Part shown: one piece after another, positions 40,115-50,082 of the stretch
How positions within the stretch are numbered: position 1 is the stretch's first letter
Layout: each line of letters begins with the position of its first letter
Origin: Brochothrix campestris FSL F6-1037
Lineage (GTDB): Bacteria; Bacillota; Bacilli; Lactobacillales; Listeriaceae
Reading direction: 5' to 3'
Assembly: GCF_000525915.1 (NCBI RefSeq)
Contig: NZ_AODH01000009.1
Span: forward strand, 1-64,000
DNA: 64,000 nt
Translations under genes and position numbers: made by a program
Notes under the pieces: generated by a model
What the model saw: only the letters and a program-made list of their open reading frames with translations
What the model was told of the DNA's origin: nothing
The model's database searches: none

Positions 40115-40802
40115 CTAACGTGCTGTCTGCTCTGTTAGTTCGCCATCTTCCATATGGAACACGCGGTCACAATAAGCAAGCATTCGTTCATCATGAGTGA
40201 CCATAATCGCGGCCTTTTGACGTTTTTTTTGTTTCATTCACTAGTAGTTGCACCACTTCATGTGCTTTTTTCGTATCTAAGCTCGCCGTGGGCTCATCGG
40301 CTAATATAACGCTCGGATCATTCATTAAGGCACGGCCAATTGCAACCCGTTGTTTTTGTCCTCCTGATAAATCTGATGGGAAATTTTTCAGTTTATCCGC
40401 TAAACCAAGCTCGGTTAATAATTCCTGTGCTTGTTGCTTATCTGCCGCGGTGACCTTCCCTTGCAATTGCTTCACTAACAACAATTGTTCTAACACATTT
40501 AAGTATGGTACTAAGTTTGAAGATTGTAAGATAAAACCAATTTCTTGTAAGCGTAAGCGTGACAGTTCTTGTTCATTGAAGCGTGAAATGTCTGTTTCAT
40601 TGATTTTAATTTGTCCCGTTGTTGGTTGTAATAACGCACCTGCAATCGACAAAAACGTACTTTTACCTGAGCCTGAAGGCCCGACGATAGCAATCAGCTC
40701 ACCGCTATTAACAGTTAAAGAGACCTTGTTTAAGGCAATGATTTTTTCACCATTGTCATCAACAAATTCTTTTGTAATATTTTTTAAAAATAAGTTACTC
40801 AT
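40115..40802 (-). CDS. ABC exporter ATPase, HrtA-like (3' frame broken)
   Basis: An ABC ATPase of about 228 residues. Walker A is VGPSGSGKSTFL near 41, the Q-loop GFILQSSNLVPY, the signature LSGGQKQRVAIGRAL near 144 and Walker B VILADEPTASLD. The listed frame ends at 40191; with seven rather than eight A (minus strand, 40230-40223) it continues KKRQKAAIMVTHDERMLAY, giving the switch His, to a stop at 40115. It forms an exporter with the FtsX-type permease whose stop codon overlaps its start. MacB/LolD-type folds are close, but the neighbours favour HrtA. Confidence 0.85.
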
Positions 40803-41920
40803 TATTCCACTCTCCCTAATGCAATTAATGGATCGATTTTTAAGATTTTGCGCACTGAGAAAACCGAACTTAAAACGCTGATAATAAATAGTAACACGGC
40901 ATACAGCACGATCATTTTAATATCTAAGGCAAAGGGCATTCCAGCTGGAAATACGAGTGCCGTTAAATATGTTAAGGCAATACCTGCCACAATACTAATT
41001 AACGAAATAATGCTTACTTGTGAAATAATCATCCGGCTAATAAAACGGTTGTTGGCACCGATTGCTTTCATCACGCCAAATTGATTCACTTTTTGCATCG
41101 TAATGACAAAGAAAAACACACCAATAACGAAGGCCGATATGACAATCAAGAAGGCTAACATCATCAAAATGGTACCGTTTTCTTCGGCATAACCAGGCAT
41201 CGCTTGTACTGCTTGAGCACGAGTCACAACTTCTGTGTCCTTAACCTTTTTTTCAACTGCTTCAGCTGAAAAAGCAGACGTCGTATCAACGACAATCGCA
41301 TTGGCCGCTGCTTTCACTCCATCATCACTACCTGGTGTTGTAAAGCGATAGTCGCGCCATTCGGTAATATTATAAATTATCGTTGGCAAATGATTGAACG
41401 TTTCACCTTTGACAAAACCAACGATTTTGTAATCACGTTTAAAACCGCTCAATTGAATCGTATCACCGAGCTTGTATCCAGCTTCTTTAATCGAAGCGTC
41501 AACAATAATGTCCCTTTTATTTGCGGTTAAGGCTTTTCCTTCAACGACCTCAGGTTCGATGAACGATCCTGGGATAATTCCCATTAACGTAATATCGGTT
41601 TTTTTATCATCTTTTTGTGATTCATTAATGACTGAGGCAATTGACGTACCTAAGGGTGTCGCACGTTTAACACCTGGCTGTTTTTCAATTTCTGCCACTT
41701 TAGTCGCCGTTATTAATGATTTAGAAAATTTATGTTCCGCCTCTGCTTGATAAACGAGATGTGAAGCTGGTAAGTTTTTAATCGTGGCCGCGTTCAAGGT
41801 CGATAGGCCATTACCTAGGCCACTTAAGATAAATACCAACCACGTAATCAGTAAGATGATTAGACCAATCATGACAAACCGCATCTTATTTCTGCTTATT
41901 TCTTTCCATGCTAACTTCAT
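40802..41920 (-). CDS. FtsX-domain ABC permease, HrtB-like
   Basis: A 372-residue permease with one N-terminal membrane segment (MRFVMIGLIILLITWLVFIL), an extracellular domain of about 200 residues and three C-terminal segments (residues about 255-365) ending in an FtsX-type domain. This four-segment layout and the start MKLAWKEISRNKMRF resemble HrtB, the heme efflux permease, more than lantibiotic exporters. Heme as substrate is inferred. GGAGGA precedes ATG at 41920, just after the palindrome. Confidence 0.8.
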   Translation of the reverse strand: MKLAWKEISRNKMRFVMIGLIILLITWLVFILSGLGNGLSTLNAATIKNLPASHLVYQAEAEHKFSKSLITATKVAEIEKQPGVKRATPLGTSIASVINESQKDDKKTDITLMGIIPGSFIEPEVVEGKALTANKRDIIVDASIKEAGYKLGDTIQLSGFKRDYKIVGFVKGETFNHLPTIIYNITEWRDYRFTTPGSDDGVKAAANAIVVDTTSAFSAEAVEKKVKDTEVVTRAQAVQAMPGYAEENGTILMMLAFLIVISAFVIGVFFFVITMQKVNQFGVMKAIGANNRFISRMIISQVSIISLISIVAGIALTYLTALVFPAGMPFALDIKMIVLYAVLLFIISVLSSVFSVRKILKIDPLIALGRVE

Positions 41921-41942
41921 TTTTTTCCTCCTAAATAAATAA

Positions 41943-41980
41943 GTTACGATAAAGTTACTATACCGTAACTTTATCGTAAC
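41943..41980. promoter_or_regulatory. Palindromic operator before the ABC exporter genes
   Basis: GTTACGATAAAGTTAC and its perfect reverse complement are separated by TATACC, giving 16-bp arms over 38 bp. Each arm itself holds GTTAC twice. It lies between tetR and the exporter start, about 20 bp before the ribosome-binding site, and is the likely TetR operator. It differs from the HrtR box I recall from Lactococcus. Confidence 0.9.
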
Positions 41981-41997
41981 CTATTTTTAGAAAGATG

Positions 41998-42558
41998 TCA
42001 CGTTCTTTTACTCGTACCATATAAAACAAGTTGGGTGAGCATCGTGAGCCACTCTTCTTTTGAAGCGCTTTTCAAATCGACCGTTTCGATAATGCCCATT
42101 ATAAATTGCGTAATCAGCTCCGTACTCAAGCCAGTATCAAATACCCCTATGTGCTTGCCCTTCGTAATAATGGCATCGACGGTCGCTGAAAAACGCCGGT
42201 GTTGTTGTTTTAGCTGATCGAGATTGTCACCGATAGAAGTTGCTTGCTCGTATTCAATGCGATATAACGATGACATCATTCGATGTAGTTCACTAAAAGA
42301 AATTAATACCGTTAAGAGGTTTTCAAACAGTCGCTCGAACGAAGCGCTCATGTCAGTCGGTAACTGCTCGCTTATTTGAAGCATTTCACTCACCATCAAC
42401 GCAGTAATCATCTCATCTTTATTGGTGAAGTGTTTATAAAGGGCAGGTCGTGTGACACCTAATCGTTTGCCTAGTTCGGCAAAGGTTAAACCATCGTAGC
42501 CACTTTCTAACAACACCATTTTGCTCTCACGGTAGATATCAGCTGTCGTTATTTTCAT
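41998..42558 (-). CDS. TetR-family transcriptional regulator
   Basis: A regulator of about 186 residues. The N-terminal HTH is LTFAELGKRLGVTRPALYKHF near residues 25-45, followed by NKDEMITAL; the C-terminal part is a helical ligand domain. It lies directly upstream of the exporter genes in the same direction, separated by the 38-bp palindrome, and should repress them until its ligand binds. ATG at 42558 follows a run of G. Confidence 0.9.
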   Translation of the reverse strand: MKITTADIYRESKMVLLESGYDGLTFAELGKRLGVTRPALYKHFTNKDEMITALMVSEMLQISEQLPTDMSASFERLFENLLTVLISFSELHRMMSSLYRIEYEQATSIGDNLDQLKQQHRRFSATVDAIITKGKHIGVFDTGLSTELITQFIMGIIETVDLKSASKEEWLTMLTQLVLYGTSKRT

Positions 42559-42660
42559 CAAACCCCCCCTTTTTTCATTCTTATTTATTTTACCATAGGC
42601 GGTTGCGAGAATGTAGTGCCATAGCCGTTAACAGTATCTTGCTGTTTGCCGGTCTTTATT

Positions 42661-42772
42661 GCTTTCCTCCGAAAGCTCTTTACGTTAAACTATGGGTAAC
42701 TCCTCGGTGGCTGGCGATACCCTACATATAGTTTAACAGCCACTATATGTAATTTAATTGAGGAGTGATGCA
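42661..42772 (+). promoter_or_regulatory. Structured cstA leader with alternative hairpins
   Basis: Hairpin 1: GCTTTC-CTCC-GAAAGC (42661-42676). Hairpin A: GTTAAACTAT (42684-42693) with ATAGTTTAAC (42728-42737), plus inner GGGTA/TACCC; its loop holds ACTCCTC (42699-42705), the exact complement of the ribosome-binding sequence GAGGAGT (42760-42766). Hairpin B: TACATATAGT (42723-42732) with ACTATATGTA (42742-42751). A and B share ATAGT at 42728-42732 and exclude each other. This looks like a translational switch. I do not recognise a known riboswitch class. Confidence 0.75.
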
Positions 42773-44597
42773 ATGAACGCGATTACAATCATGATTGGTT
42801 CAATTTGTCTTTTAGCTTTAGCTTACCGCTTTTATAGTTTATTTTTTGCCAAGAAGGTGCTTCGTTTACGAAACGATACGCCAACACCAGCTGAACAACT
42901 CGATGATGGACAAGATTATGTGCCCACCAATAAGTGGGTTACCTTCGGTCATCACTTTGCCGCTATTGCTGCCGCCGGCCCATTGGTTGGCCCCGTCTTG
43001 GCCGCACAGTTTGGCTATTTACCCGGCTTAATCTGGCTCTTGATTGGGGCCGTCTTAGGCGGCGCCGTCCACGATGCCGTCGTGCTGTATGCCTCAATGC
43101 GTCATCAAGGGCAGTCACTGAGCGAGGTCGCTAAAAAAGAAATGGGTCCGATTGCTGGCTTTTGTGCTGGGTTAGCGATGCTCTTTATTATTACGATTAC
43201 GATGGCTGGTCTTTCGATGGTCGTACTTAATGCGTTAACACATAATCCGTGGGGAACATTTACGATTGCGATGACGATTCCGATTGCAATGGCCGTCGGG
43301 CTCTACTACCGCTTCACCGGACAATTAAAACTGGCAAGCACTGTCGGTTTCAGTTGTATCTTAGTAGCAGTCGGCCTAGGCCCTTGGATTGAAACGACCG
43401 TCTTAGGCACATGGCTCAGTTTAGATTATCAAACGCTCGCCCTCATCTTACCTGTGTATGCTTTTTTTGCAGCGGCGCTCCCCGTTTGGCTCTTGCTGAC
43501 ACCGCGTGACTATTTAAGTAGTTTTATGAAAATCGGCGTTTTTTTTGGCCTTGATCATCGGTGTCTTTGTCATTAATCCCGCCATCCGCATGCCCGCTTT
43601 AACCGAATTCACAAGCGGAGGTGGACCGGTAATTGCTGGACCGGTTTGGCCTTTTATTAGTATTACAATCGCCTGTGGTGCGATTTCTGGCTTCCATGCC
43701 TTTGTCGGCTCGGGCACAACACCGAAAATGATTAACAAGTGGCGGGATATTCGCATGGTCGCCAGTGGTGCGATGCTTGTCGAATGTTTAGTCGCAATCA
43801 TGGCCTTGCTTGCTGCCACTGCGCTTCATCCAGCTGATTATTTCGCCATCAATGCTACGCCTGAAGTCTTTCGTACGTTAGGGATGTCGGTCGTTGACTT
43901 ACCACATCTCAGCCAAGAAATCGGGATGGATTTAGAAGGACGAACCGGTGGTGCGGTGACACTCGCAGTTGGGATGACCTCTATTTTCACTCGTTTGTCC
44001 TTCTTTGACACGATGGCTCCTTATTTTTATCAATTCGTCATCTTATTTGAAGCCGTCTTTATTTTAACCGCAATCGATGCAGGAACACGTGTTGCCCGTT
44101 ACCTCATCCAAGATTTCTTTGGTGAGCTTTACAAACCGCTTAAACAGGTCAATTGGCTTCCCGGTACTATCTTCGCCAGTGTTCTTGCCTGTTTTGCTTG
44201 GGGCTATCTGCTCTATTCGGGCGATATTAGCTCGATTTGGGTCTTGTTTGGGGTCTCGAATCAGTTAATGGCCGTTATCGGCCTCATTATCGGTGCAACG
44301 GTCATTTTAAAAATGGCGAGCAACAAACATTATTGGCTCACCTGTTTGATACCGTTAGCCTATTTATATGTGACGGTCAACACCGCCAGTTTTTGGATGA
44401 TGAAACAGGTTTACTTCAATCCCGCTAATGCCGGTTTTAGTATCGTCAATGGGATACTTTCGCTGATCATGCTCGTACTAGCCGTTATTATTTTAGTGAC
44501 TGCCATTAGACAATGGCGTCACTTGTGGCAGCAACGACGGACACCGCTAGGCATAGAAGGAGAAGCGTTGGCAACCGCTAAAAACACCCTCCTCTAG
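42773..44597 (+). CDS. cstA: CstA-family carbon starvation/pyruvate transporter (frame broken)
   Basis: Two frames make one CstA-type membrane protein of about 608 residues. The 5' part has FGHHFAAIAAAGPLVGPVLA near 54 and GGAVHDAVVLYASMRH near 95. The 3' part has GFHAFVGSGTTPKM, a Gly-rich core and many membrane segments. They join at eight T (about 43539-43546); seven would give KIGVFLALIIGVF. Members import peptides or pyruvate. ATG at 42773 has GAGGAG seven bases upstream within a structured leader. Confidence 0.88.
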
Positions 44598-44603
44598 ACA
44601 GCT

Positions 44604-44650
44604 AAAAAAGACGCTAAAGTCGTGTAAACACATCACTTTAGCGTCTTTTT
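44604..44650. terminator. Bidirectional terminator between cstA and lrgB
   Basis: AAAAAGACGCTAAAGT pairs with ACTTTAGCGTCTTTTT around a loop of about 14 bases. It serves the two convergent genes. Confidence 0.9.
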
Positions 44651-44657
44651 CGGTCTT

Positions 44658-45326
44658 TTATGCAATCAAAGGAATAACCACACTGGCAACAATTGCGGTT
44701 CCTGCCATTGTAATCAAGGCAATTGCACCTTCTTCTTTATTGAGTAACATTGAACGTGAAGCCCCCATAATATGAGCAACAGCAGCCATCGCTACCCCAC
44801 GAGCGATGCGATGATGAATGCCCATCGCGTTCAGGATGCGGTCGCCAAACGCGGCCCCTAAGCAACCAGATAAGACGACCCCAATTGCTACGAGCGATGG
44901 CGATGCTGCAATATCATCGGCTATTATTAAGGCCACGGGTAAGGTGACATTTTTGCTCCAAAGTGCGGTTACAACCGTTGCTGATAAGGGCAATACGTGT
45001 GAAAACAGCAGTGTCATTCCTAACGACACCGTTACGCCGATAATAATACCGAGAATGACAAACGGCAGATAACGATAAATAATACTGCGAACAGCGTACA
45101 TTGGCACAGCAAAGGCCACGATTGCTGGCCCCATCATAAAACTAAAAAAGGCGCGCGCCCCTGCATAGGCATCATAGCTCAAATCAAGACTGACTAAAAA
45201 AACAATCATCAGTGCTGAAGCTGTAAATATCGGCAATGTGAAGAACGAGGGAAAACGCCGATTAATGACATAGCCAATGCAAAAAAAGACAATTGTCATC
45301 ACAACGAGTCCGAGATTTAAAATCAT
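44658..45326 (-). CDS. lrgB: LrgB/CidB-family membrane protein
   Basis: A 222-residue protein with about six or seven membrane segments. The family stretches are LWSKNVTLPVALIIADDIAAS near 127 and GIHHRIARGVAMAAVAHIMG near 170. LrgAB-type proteins were named antiholin-like; in Bacillus and Streptococcus related pairs import pyruvate. Its start overlaps the lrgA stop (ATGA). Confidence 0.85.
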   Translation of the reverse strand: MILNLGLVVMTIVFFCIGYVINRRFPSFFTLPIFTASALMIVFLVSLDLSYDAYAGARAFFSFMMGPAIVAFAVPMYAVRSIIYRYLPFVILGIIIGVTVSLGMTLLFSHVLPLSATVVTALWSKNVTLPVALIIADDIAASPSLVAIGVVLSGCLGAAFGDRILNAMGIHHRIARGVAMAAVAHIMGASRSMLLNKEEGAIALITMAGTAIVASVVIPLIA

Positions 45327-45736
45327 TTTCCCACCTCATTTCGCGACCGTTTTTGCCATAAAACGATGAGGTGTTGAATTGCCCAACCAGTCACAAAGAA
45401 AATCACAAAGGCTGAGATGACAATGTCGAGCACAATAAATACCCCTGCATGTAGAAAGAGTGAGCCGTATGCCATGACTCCTGTCATCGATGGAATGAAA
45501 AAGAGTGGCATAATCAACAATAAGAAGCTGGCACCGAGATTAACCCAACTGACTGGAATGATTTTCAAACTTAAGCACGTAAATAATAGCACAAGCCCAA
45601 TCAGACTGCCAGGAACGATGAGGTGGAACAATTGTTGCAGTTGTACTCCCACTAAATAAAAACTAATCAAAAAGCAGATTTGAACGATGACTGTAGCAAG
45701 CCAACGTGCAAACTGCTTTATTTTTAACAGACGCAT
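45323..45736 (-). CDS. lrgA: LrgA/CidA-family membrane protein
   Basis: A protein of about 137 residues with four membrane segments and the family signature VPGSLIGLVLLF near residue 41 with PLFFIPSMTGVM near 78. It pairs with LrgB. ATG at 45736 is chosen for its spacing from AAGGAT. Convergence with cstA suggests, but does not prove, a role in pyruvate uptake. Confidence 0.85.
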   Translation of the reverse strand: MRLLKIKQFARWLATVIVQICFLISFYLVGVQLQQLFHLIVPGSLIGLVLLFTCLSLKIIPVSWVNLGASFLLLIMPLFFIPSMTGVMAYGSLFLHAGVFIVLDIVISAFVIFFVTGWAIQHLIVLWQKRSRNEVGK

Positions 45737-45804
45737 TTTTCTCACGATCCTTATCCTTTAATACCACTTATTGTACCTCTTTTAGCTCTCTTTGTATAGG
45801 ATGG

Positions 45805-47055
45805 TTAGACGAGTAAATTGTAGAGCATCGCATTATCGTTGACCGACATATACTGCGGATCGAACACTTGTAGACGCTCAATCATCGCTGCGTAATCGTT
45901 CGTTTGACCGAGTAATACGCCAATAATAACAGGACCTTGCCCGCGATTGACTTTCTTCGTGTATTCAAATTTCGTAATGTCATCATTCGGACCCAACACT
46001 TGACTGACGAACTCTTTTAGCGCTCCTGGTCGTTGGGGAAAATTAACGATGAAATAATGTTGTAAGCCTTCAAACATGAGTGAGCGTTCTTCCATCTCTT
46101 TCATCCGATTGATATCGTTATTGCCACCACTGACGACGCACACTACTGTTTTCCCTTTAATTTCAGCACGCATCTGCTCCAATCCCGCAACGCTCATCGC
46201 ACCGGCTGGTTCAGCGACAATCGCCAGTTTTGTGTACATTTCGATCAAGGTTGTACACACCTGACCTTCATGCACGGTGAGGACGTCATCGACTACGGTT
46301 TGACAGTAGTCAAAGGTGATTTTGCCCACCTCGGCGACAGCAGCCCCGTCTACAAACTTATCAATCTTCGGTAGTTTGACAACTTGACCAGCAGCGCGGG
46401 CACTTTTCATCGAGGCTGCCCCAAGCGGTTCAACTCCAATCACCTTTGTTTGAGGACTCTTTGCCTTAAAATAACTGCCTAACCCTGCAATGAGACCACC
46501 ACCACCAATCGTCGCAATAACATAATCAATCGGATCTGGCGCATCACCTAAAATTTCAACGGCGACTGTCCCTTGACCAGCGATAATATTTTCGGAATCA
46601 AATGGTGGCACAAAGGTCATACCCTCTTGAGCAGTATACGCTTGGGCCGCCTCAGAACACGCATCAAACGTATCGCCAACGAGTTTAATTTCAATGTCAG
46701 AACCACCAAAAAATTTCACCTGTGCAACCTTTTGATTGGGTGTTGTCACTGGCATAAAAATAACTGCCTTCATTTTTAAACGATCACACGTATAGGCGAC
46801 ACCTTGCGCGTGATTGCCCGCACTGGCACAGGTGACACCTTGCGCCCGTTGTTGATCGCTTAATTGACTGATAGCATAATAAGCGCCCCGCAGTTTAAAG
46901 GAGCGCACAATTTGTAAATCTTCACGTTTTAAATACACACGACAATCGTATTTTTGTGATAAGTATGGATCATATTCGAGCGGTGTATGTCGTACGACTC
47001 CAGCTAATTGTTCAGCTGCTTCTTCAATGTTAGTTGCGTGCATAACTGTCGTCAT
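45805..47055 (-). CDS. ilvA: Threonine deaminase
   Basis: A PLP enzyme of about 416 residues that makes 2-oxobutyrate for isoleucine. The PLP Lys is in [20 protein letters not shown] near 45-65, the phosphate loop is [11 protein letters not shown] near 85, and [15 protein letters not shown] lies near 190. A single C-terminal ACT-like domain (about 335-416) is the short Firmicute form. ATG at 47055 has GGGGG seven bases upstream and overlaps leuD by 26 bp. It is the last gene of the operon. Confidence 0.93.
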   Translation of the reverse strand: MTTVMHATNIEEAAEQLAGVVRHTPLEYDPYLSQKYDCRVYLKREDLQIVRSFKLRGAYYAISQLSDQQRAQGVTCASAGNHAQGVAYTCDRLKMKAVIFMPVTTPNQKVAQVKFFGGSDIEIKLVGDTFDACSEAAQAYTAQEGMTFVPPFDSENIIAGQGTVAVEILGDAPDPIDYVIATIGGGGLIAGLGSYFKAKSPQTKVIGVEPLGAASMKSARAAGQVVKLPKIDKFVDGAAVAEVGKITFDYCQTVVDDVLTVHEGQVCTTLIEMYTKLAIVAEPAGAMSVAGLEQMRAEIKGKTVVCVVSGGNNDINRMKEMEERSLMFEGLQHYFIVNFPQRPGALKEFVSQVLGPNDDITKFEYTKKVNRGQGPVIIGVLLGQTNDYAAMIERLQVFDPQYMSVNDNAMLYNLLV

Positions 47056-47644
47056 TTGTTGTCCCCCGTTCATCAACCCGTTGTTCATACGCGCGAATGA
47101 CATCTTCGTGCGTCAATGTTAGGGTGATATCATCTAAGCCCTCAACTAGTTTTTCCTTCACTTTTTGATTAATCTCAAACGGGTAGACATCCCCGTCAGC
47201 TTCAATCACTTGATTAACCAAGTTAATCGTCACCACTACATCACCCGCTAAGGCTGCCAACTGTTGGCGCTGTTCGAGTGGTAAAACAATCGGTAACAGG
47301 CGGTTTTTAGTACAATTGCTAAAGAAAATGTCGGCAAAACTACCGGCGATAATACAGTCGAAGCCATAATCAGTTAAAGCCCATGGTGCATGCTCACGAC
47401 TTGAGCCACAACCAAAGTTATCCCCACTAATTAAAATTGAAGCACCTTGACGATCTTTGGCATTCAAAGGGAAGGCCGGATTCGGTTGATGACCGGGTAA
47501 ATAGCGCCATTCATCGAATAAAAACCGTCCAAAGCCGGTTCGTTCAATCCGTTTTAAAAATTGTTTTGGAATAATTTGATCCGTATCAATATTATCATTC
47601 ATCAAGGCGACGACTGTCCCGCGATGTTGTTTAAACGGTCTCAT
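47030..47644 (-). CDS. leuD: 3-isopropylmalate dehydratase small subunit
   Basis: A subunit of about 204 residues. It has [15 protein letters not shown] near 20 and the swivel motif [18 protein letters not shown] near 75. With LeuC it isomerises 2-isopropylmalate. ATG at 47644 lies within the last codons of leuC (14-bp overlap). Confidence 0.95.
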   Translation of the reverse strand: MRPFKQHRGTVVALMNDNIDTDQIIPKQFLKRIERTGFGRFLFDEWRYLPGHQPNPAFPLNAKDRQGASILISGDNFGCGSSREHAPWALTDYGFDCIIAGSFADIFFSNCTKNRLLPIVLPLEQRQQLAALAGDVVVTINLVNQVIEADGDVYPFEINQKVKEKLVEGLDDITLTLTHEDVIRAYEQRVDERGTTNDDSYARN

Positions 47645-49025
47645 GTGCAATCCCCTCCTCCAAACGGACATCCACAAAATGTCCATGTATTGCTGCTACT
47701 GCCGCCATCGCTGGTGACACAAGATGTGTGCGTGCACCTTGACCTTGACGTCCTTCGAAATTACGATTGGAGGTTGAGGCACAATGTACACCATCCGGTA
47801 CTTGATCGGGATTCATTCCGAGACACATCGAACAGCCGGGTTCGCGCCATTCAAAACCTGCCTCTTTAAAAACCTTATCGAGACCGACCGCTTCGGCCGC
47901 CTTGCGTACACCACGCGAGCCCGGTACGACCATCGCTCGAATGTGTTTCTGCACTTTGCGGCCACGTATCATTCGCGCAGCTTCGATTAAATCCGACAGC
48001 CGAGCATTCGTACACGAACCGATAAAGACGTAGCCAAGTTCGATTTCAGCAGCTGTTTGACCGGGTTGTAAATCCATGTAATGGTATGCTCGTTCATGAT
48101 TAACGTTTTCAATCGGCGGAAAAGATGCTGTAACAGGTACGCCCATTTCAGGGTTGGTCCCCCAGGTTACGTATGGCACGAGACTAGCCGCATCGAGTTC
48201 GATTATTTTATCAAACACTGCATCAGCATCTGTGTACAGGGTCTCCCAGTCTGCGATTTTTTCAGCCATGTCAGTCGGAGCATAGTCGCGTCCGTTCACA
48301 TAGGCATAAGTTGTTGCATCCGGTGCCATCATCCCCATCTTCGCACCGCCCTCAATTGCCATGTTACAGATTGTCATCCGTTCATCCATCGTCATTCGTT
48401 CGACTGTATCGCCATAAAATTCAACCGCATGTCCATTACCAAATGACACACCATTTTGAGCGATAAGCGCAAGGATGATGTCTTTAGCGTATACGCCTGG
48501 TTGCAGCTCACCTGTTATATGAACCCCCATCCGTTTCGGCTTCGTTTGCCATAAAGACTGCGTCGCAAACACATGCTCAACCTCACTGCTGCCGATTCCG
48601 AACGCTAGGGCACCAAACGCACCGTGTGTCGCCGTATGACTATCGCCACAAACAATTGTTTTACCAGGTTGTGTCAAACCGGTTTCTGGTCCAACCATGT
48701 GTACAATTCCTTGGCGGTCATTGCCCATTTCGGCTAATTCAATCCCAAACTCGGCACAGTTTTTGCTGAGGGCATCAATTTGTTTTTTTGCTACCAAATC
48801 TTGAATGTTAAAAATGTCGGAGGTCGGCACATTATGGTCCATCGTGGCAAACGTTCGATCAGGTCGTCTTACGGTCCGTTGCGTCATGCGTAGCCCTTCA
48901 AATGCTTGTGGCGATGTCACCTCATGAATGAGGTGCAAATCGATGTATAATAACTGCGGTTCACCTTCTTTTCCATACAATACGTGACGTTCCCAAAGTT
49001 TATCAAACAATGTTTGTTGTGACAT
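47631..49025 (-). CDS. leuC: 3-isopropylmalate dehydratase large subunit
   Basis: An aconitase-family subunit of about 464 residues that binds a [4Fe-4S] cluster. The Cys ligands are in [14 protein letters not shown] near 341 and in [12 protein letters not shown] near 400. [19 protein letters not shown] near 125 is also typical. ATG at 49025 overlaps the leuB 3' end by 23 bp, with GGAGTGGGG upstream. Confidence 0.95.
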   Translation of the reverse strand: MSQQTLFDKLWERHVLYGKEGEPQLLYIDLHLIHEVTSPQAFEGLRMTQRTVRRPDRTFATMDHNVPTSDIFNIQDLVAKKQIDALSKNCAEFGIELAEMGNDRQGIVHMVGPETGLTQPGKTIVCGDSHTATHGAFGALAFGIGSSEVEHVFATQSLWQTKPKRMGVHITGELQPGVYAKDIILALIAQNGVSFGNGHAVEFYGDTVERMTMDERMTICNMAIEGGAKMGMMAPDATTYAYVNGRDYAPTDMAEKIADWETLYTDADAVFDKIIELDAASLVPYVTWGTNPEMGVPVTASFPPIENVNHERAYHYMDLQPGQTAAEIELGYVFIGSCTNARLSDLIEAARMIRGRKVQKHIRAMVVPGSRGVRKAAEAVGLDKVFKEAGFEWREPGCSMCLGMNPDQVPDGVHCASTSNRNFEGRQGQGARTHLVSPAMAAVAAIHGHFVDVRLEEGIAHETV

Positions 49026-50082
49026 TCGCCCCACTCCTTTCAATCAGTTCACTTATTTTTGCACCAAATGCGCGCGTACTCGTTTGTCCCCCTAAATCCT
49101 TTGTTAAAAAGCCTGCTGCCAATGCGGTTTCGACGGCTGTCTCAATTTGAGTCGCCTCCGCTTCGAGTTGAAATGACTGCCGTAACATCATAGCCGCTGA
49201 CAGTAACATCCCGATTGGGTTAGCACAATCTTGACCTGCAATATCCGGTGCTGAACCATGAATCGGTTCGTATAGCGCCGCCCGACCAGCTTGCGCATGC
49301 GAGCTTGATGGTAATAAGCCCAGCGAACCGCCAAGCACACTCGCCTCGTCACTTAAAATATCACCAAACATGTTCTCAGTCACAATCACATCAAATTGCG
49401 CTGGCCGTTGAATCAAATGCATCGCGGCCGCATCGACATATAAGTGAGTGACGCGTACCTCTCGATAAAGCGGTGCAATCTCTTCAACAGTTTGACGCCA
49501 TAATTTACTCGATGCCAACACATTTGCCTTATCGATACTCGTTAATTCACCTTTACGTGTGGCTGCGAGTTTAAAGGCGTAATGCACAATCCGTTCGATG
49601 CTCGCCTTGTCATAACGTAAGGTATCGACGCCTTCTTTTTCGTTGAAGTACTTCGGTTCACCGAAATATAAGCCGCCTAGTAATTCACGCACAACGACGA
49701 AATCGACAGCCTCTAAACGTTCTTCACGTAAAGGAGATAAATGTTTTACCGCCGAAAAAATTTTAACGGGACGAACATTGGCAAATACACCCATTTGTTT
49801 ACGTAAGGCGAGTAAGCCTTGTTCTGGTCGTTCAGTGGCTTCATCCCATTTCGGGCCACCGACCGAACCAAGCAGAACTGCATCAGCCGTTGCTACGGCC
49901 GCCTGTGTCGCTGGCGGAAACGGCGAACCTGTCACATCAATCGCCGCGCCACCAAACAACTGCGCGTTAAATTGAATCTGCTGCTCTGATTGTGCGAGTA
50001 CTTGTGTTAAAACGGTTTGCGTGACGGCCATGATTTCTGGTCCAATGCCATCACCTGCTAAGACGGTTACGTTATATCCCAT
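49003..50082 (-). CDS. leuB: 3-isopropylmalate dehydrogenase
   Basis: A 359-residue NAD-dependent beta-decarboxylating dehydrogenase. It begins [24 protein letters not shown] near 133, [15 protein letters not shown] near 238 and the NAD motif [12 protein letters not shown] near 280 are present. It starts at the leuA stop codon. Confidence 0.95.
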   Translation of the reverse strand: MGYNVTVLAGDGIGPEIMAVTQTVLTQVLAQSEQQIQFNAQLFGGAAIDVTGSPFPPATQAAVATADAVLLGSVGGPKWDEATERPEQGLLALRKQMGVFANVRPVKIFSAVKHLSPLREERLEAVDFVVVRELLGGLYFGEPKYFNEKEGVDTLRYDKASIERIVHYAFKLAATRKGELTSIDKANVLASSKLWRQTVEEIAPLYREVRVTHLYVDAAAMHLIQRPAQFDVIVTENMFGDILSDEASVLGGSLGLLPSSSHAQAGRAALYEPIHGSAPDIAGQDCANPIGMLLSAAMMLRQSFQLEAEATQIETAVETALAAGFLTKDLGGQTSTRAFGAKISELIERSGANVTTNIV

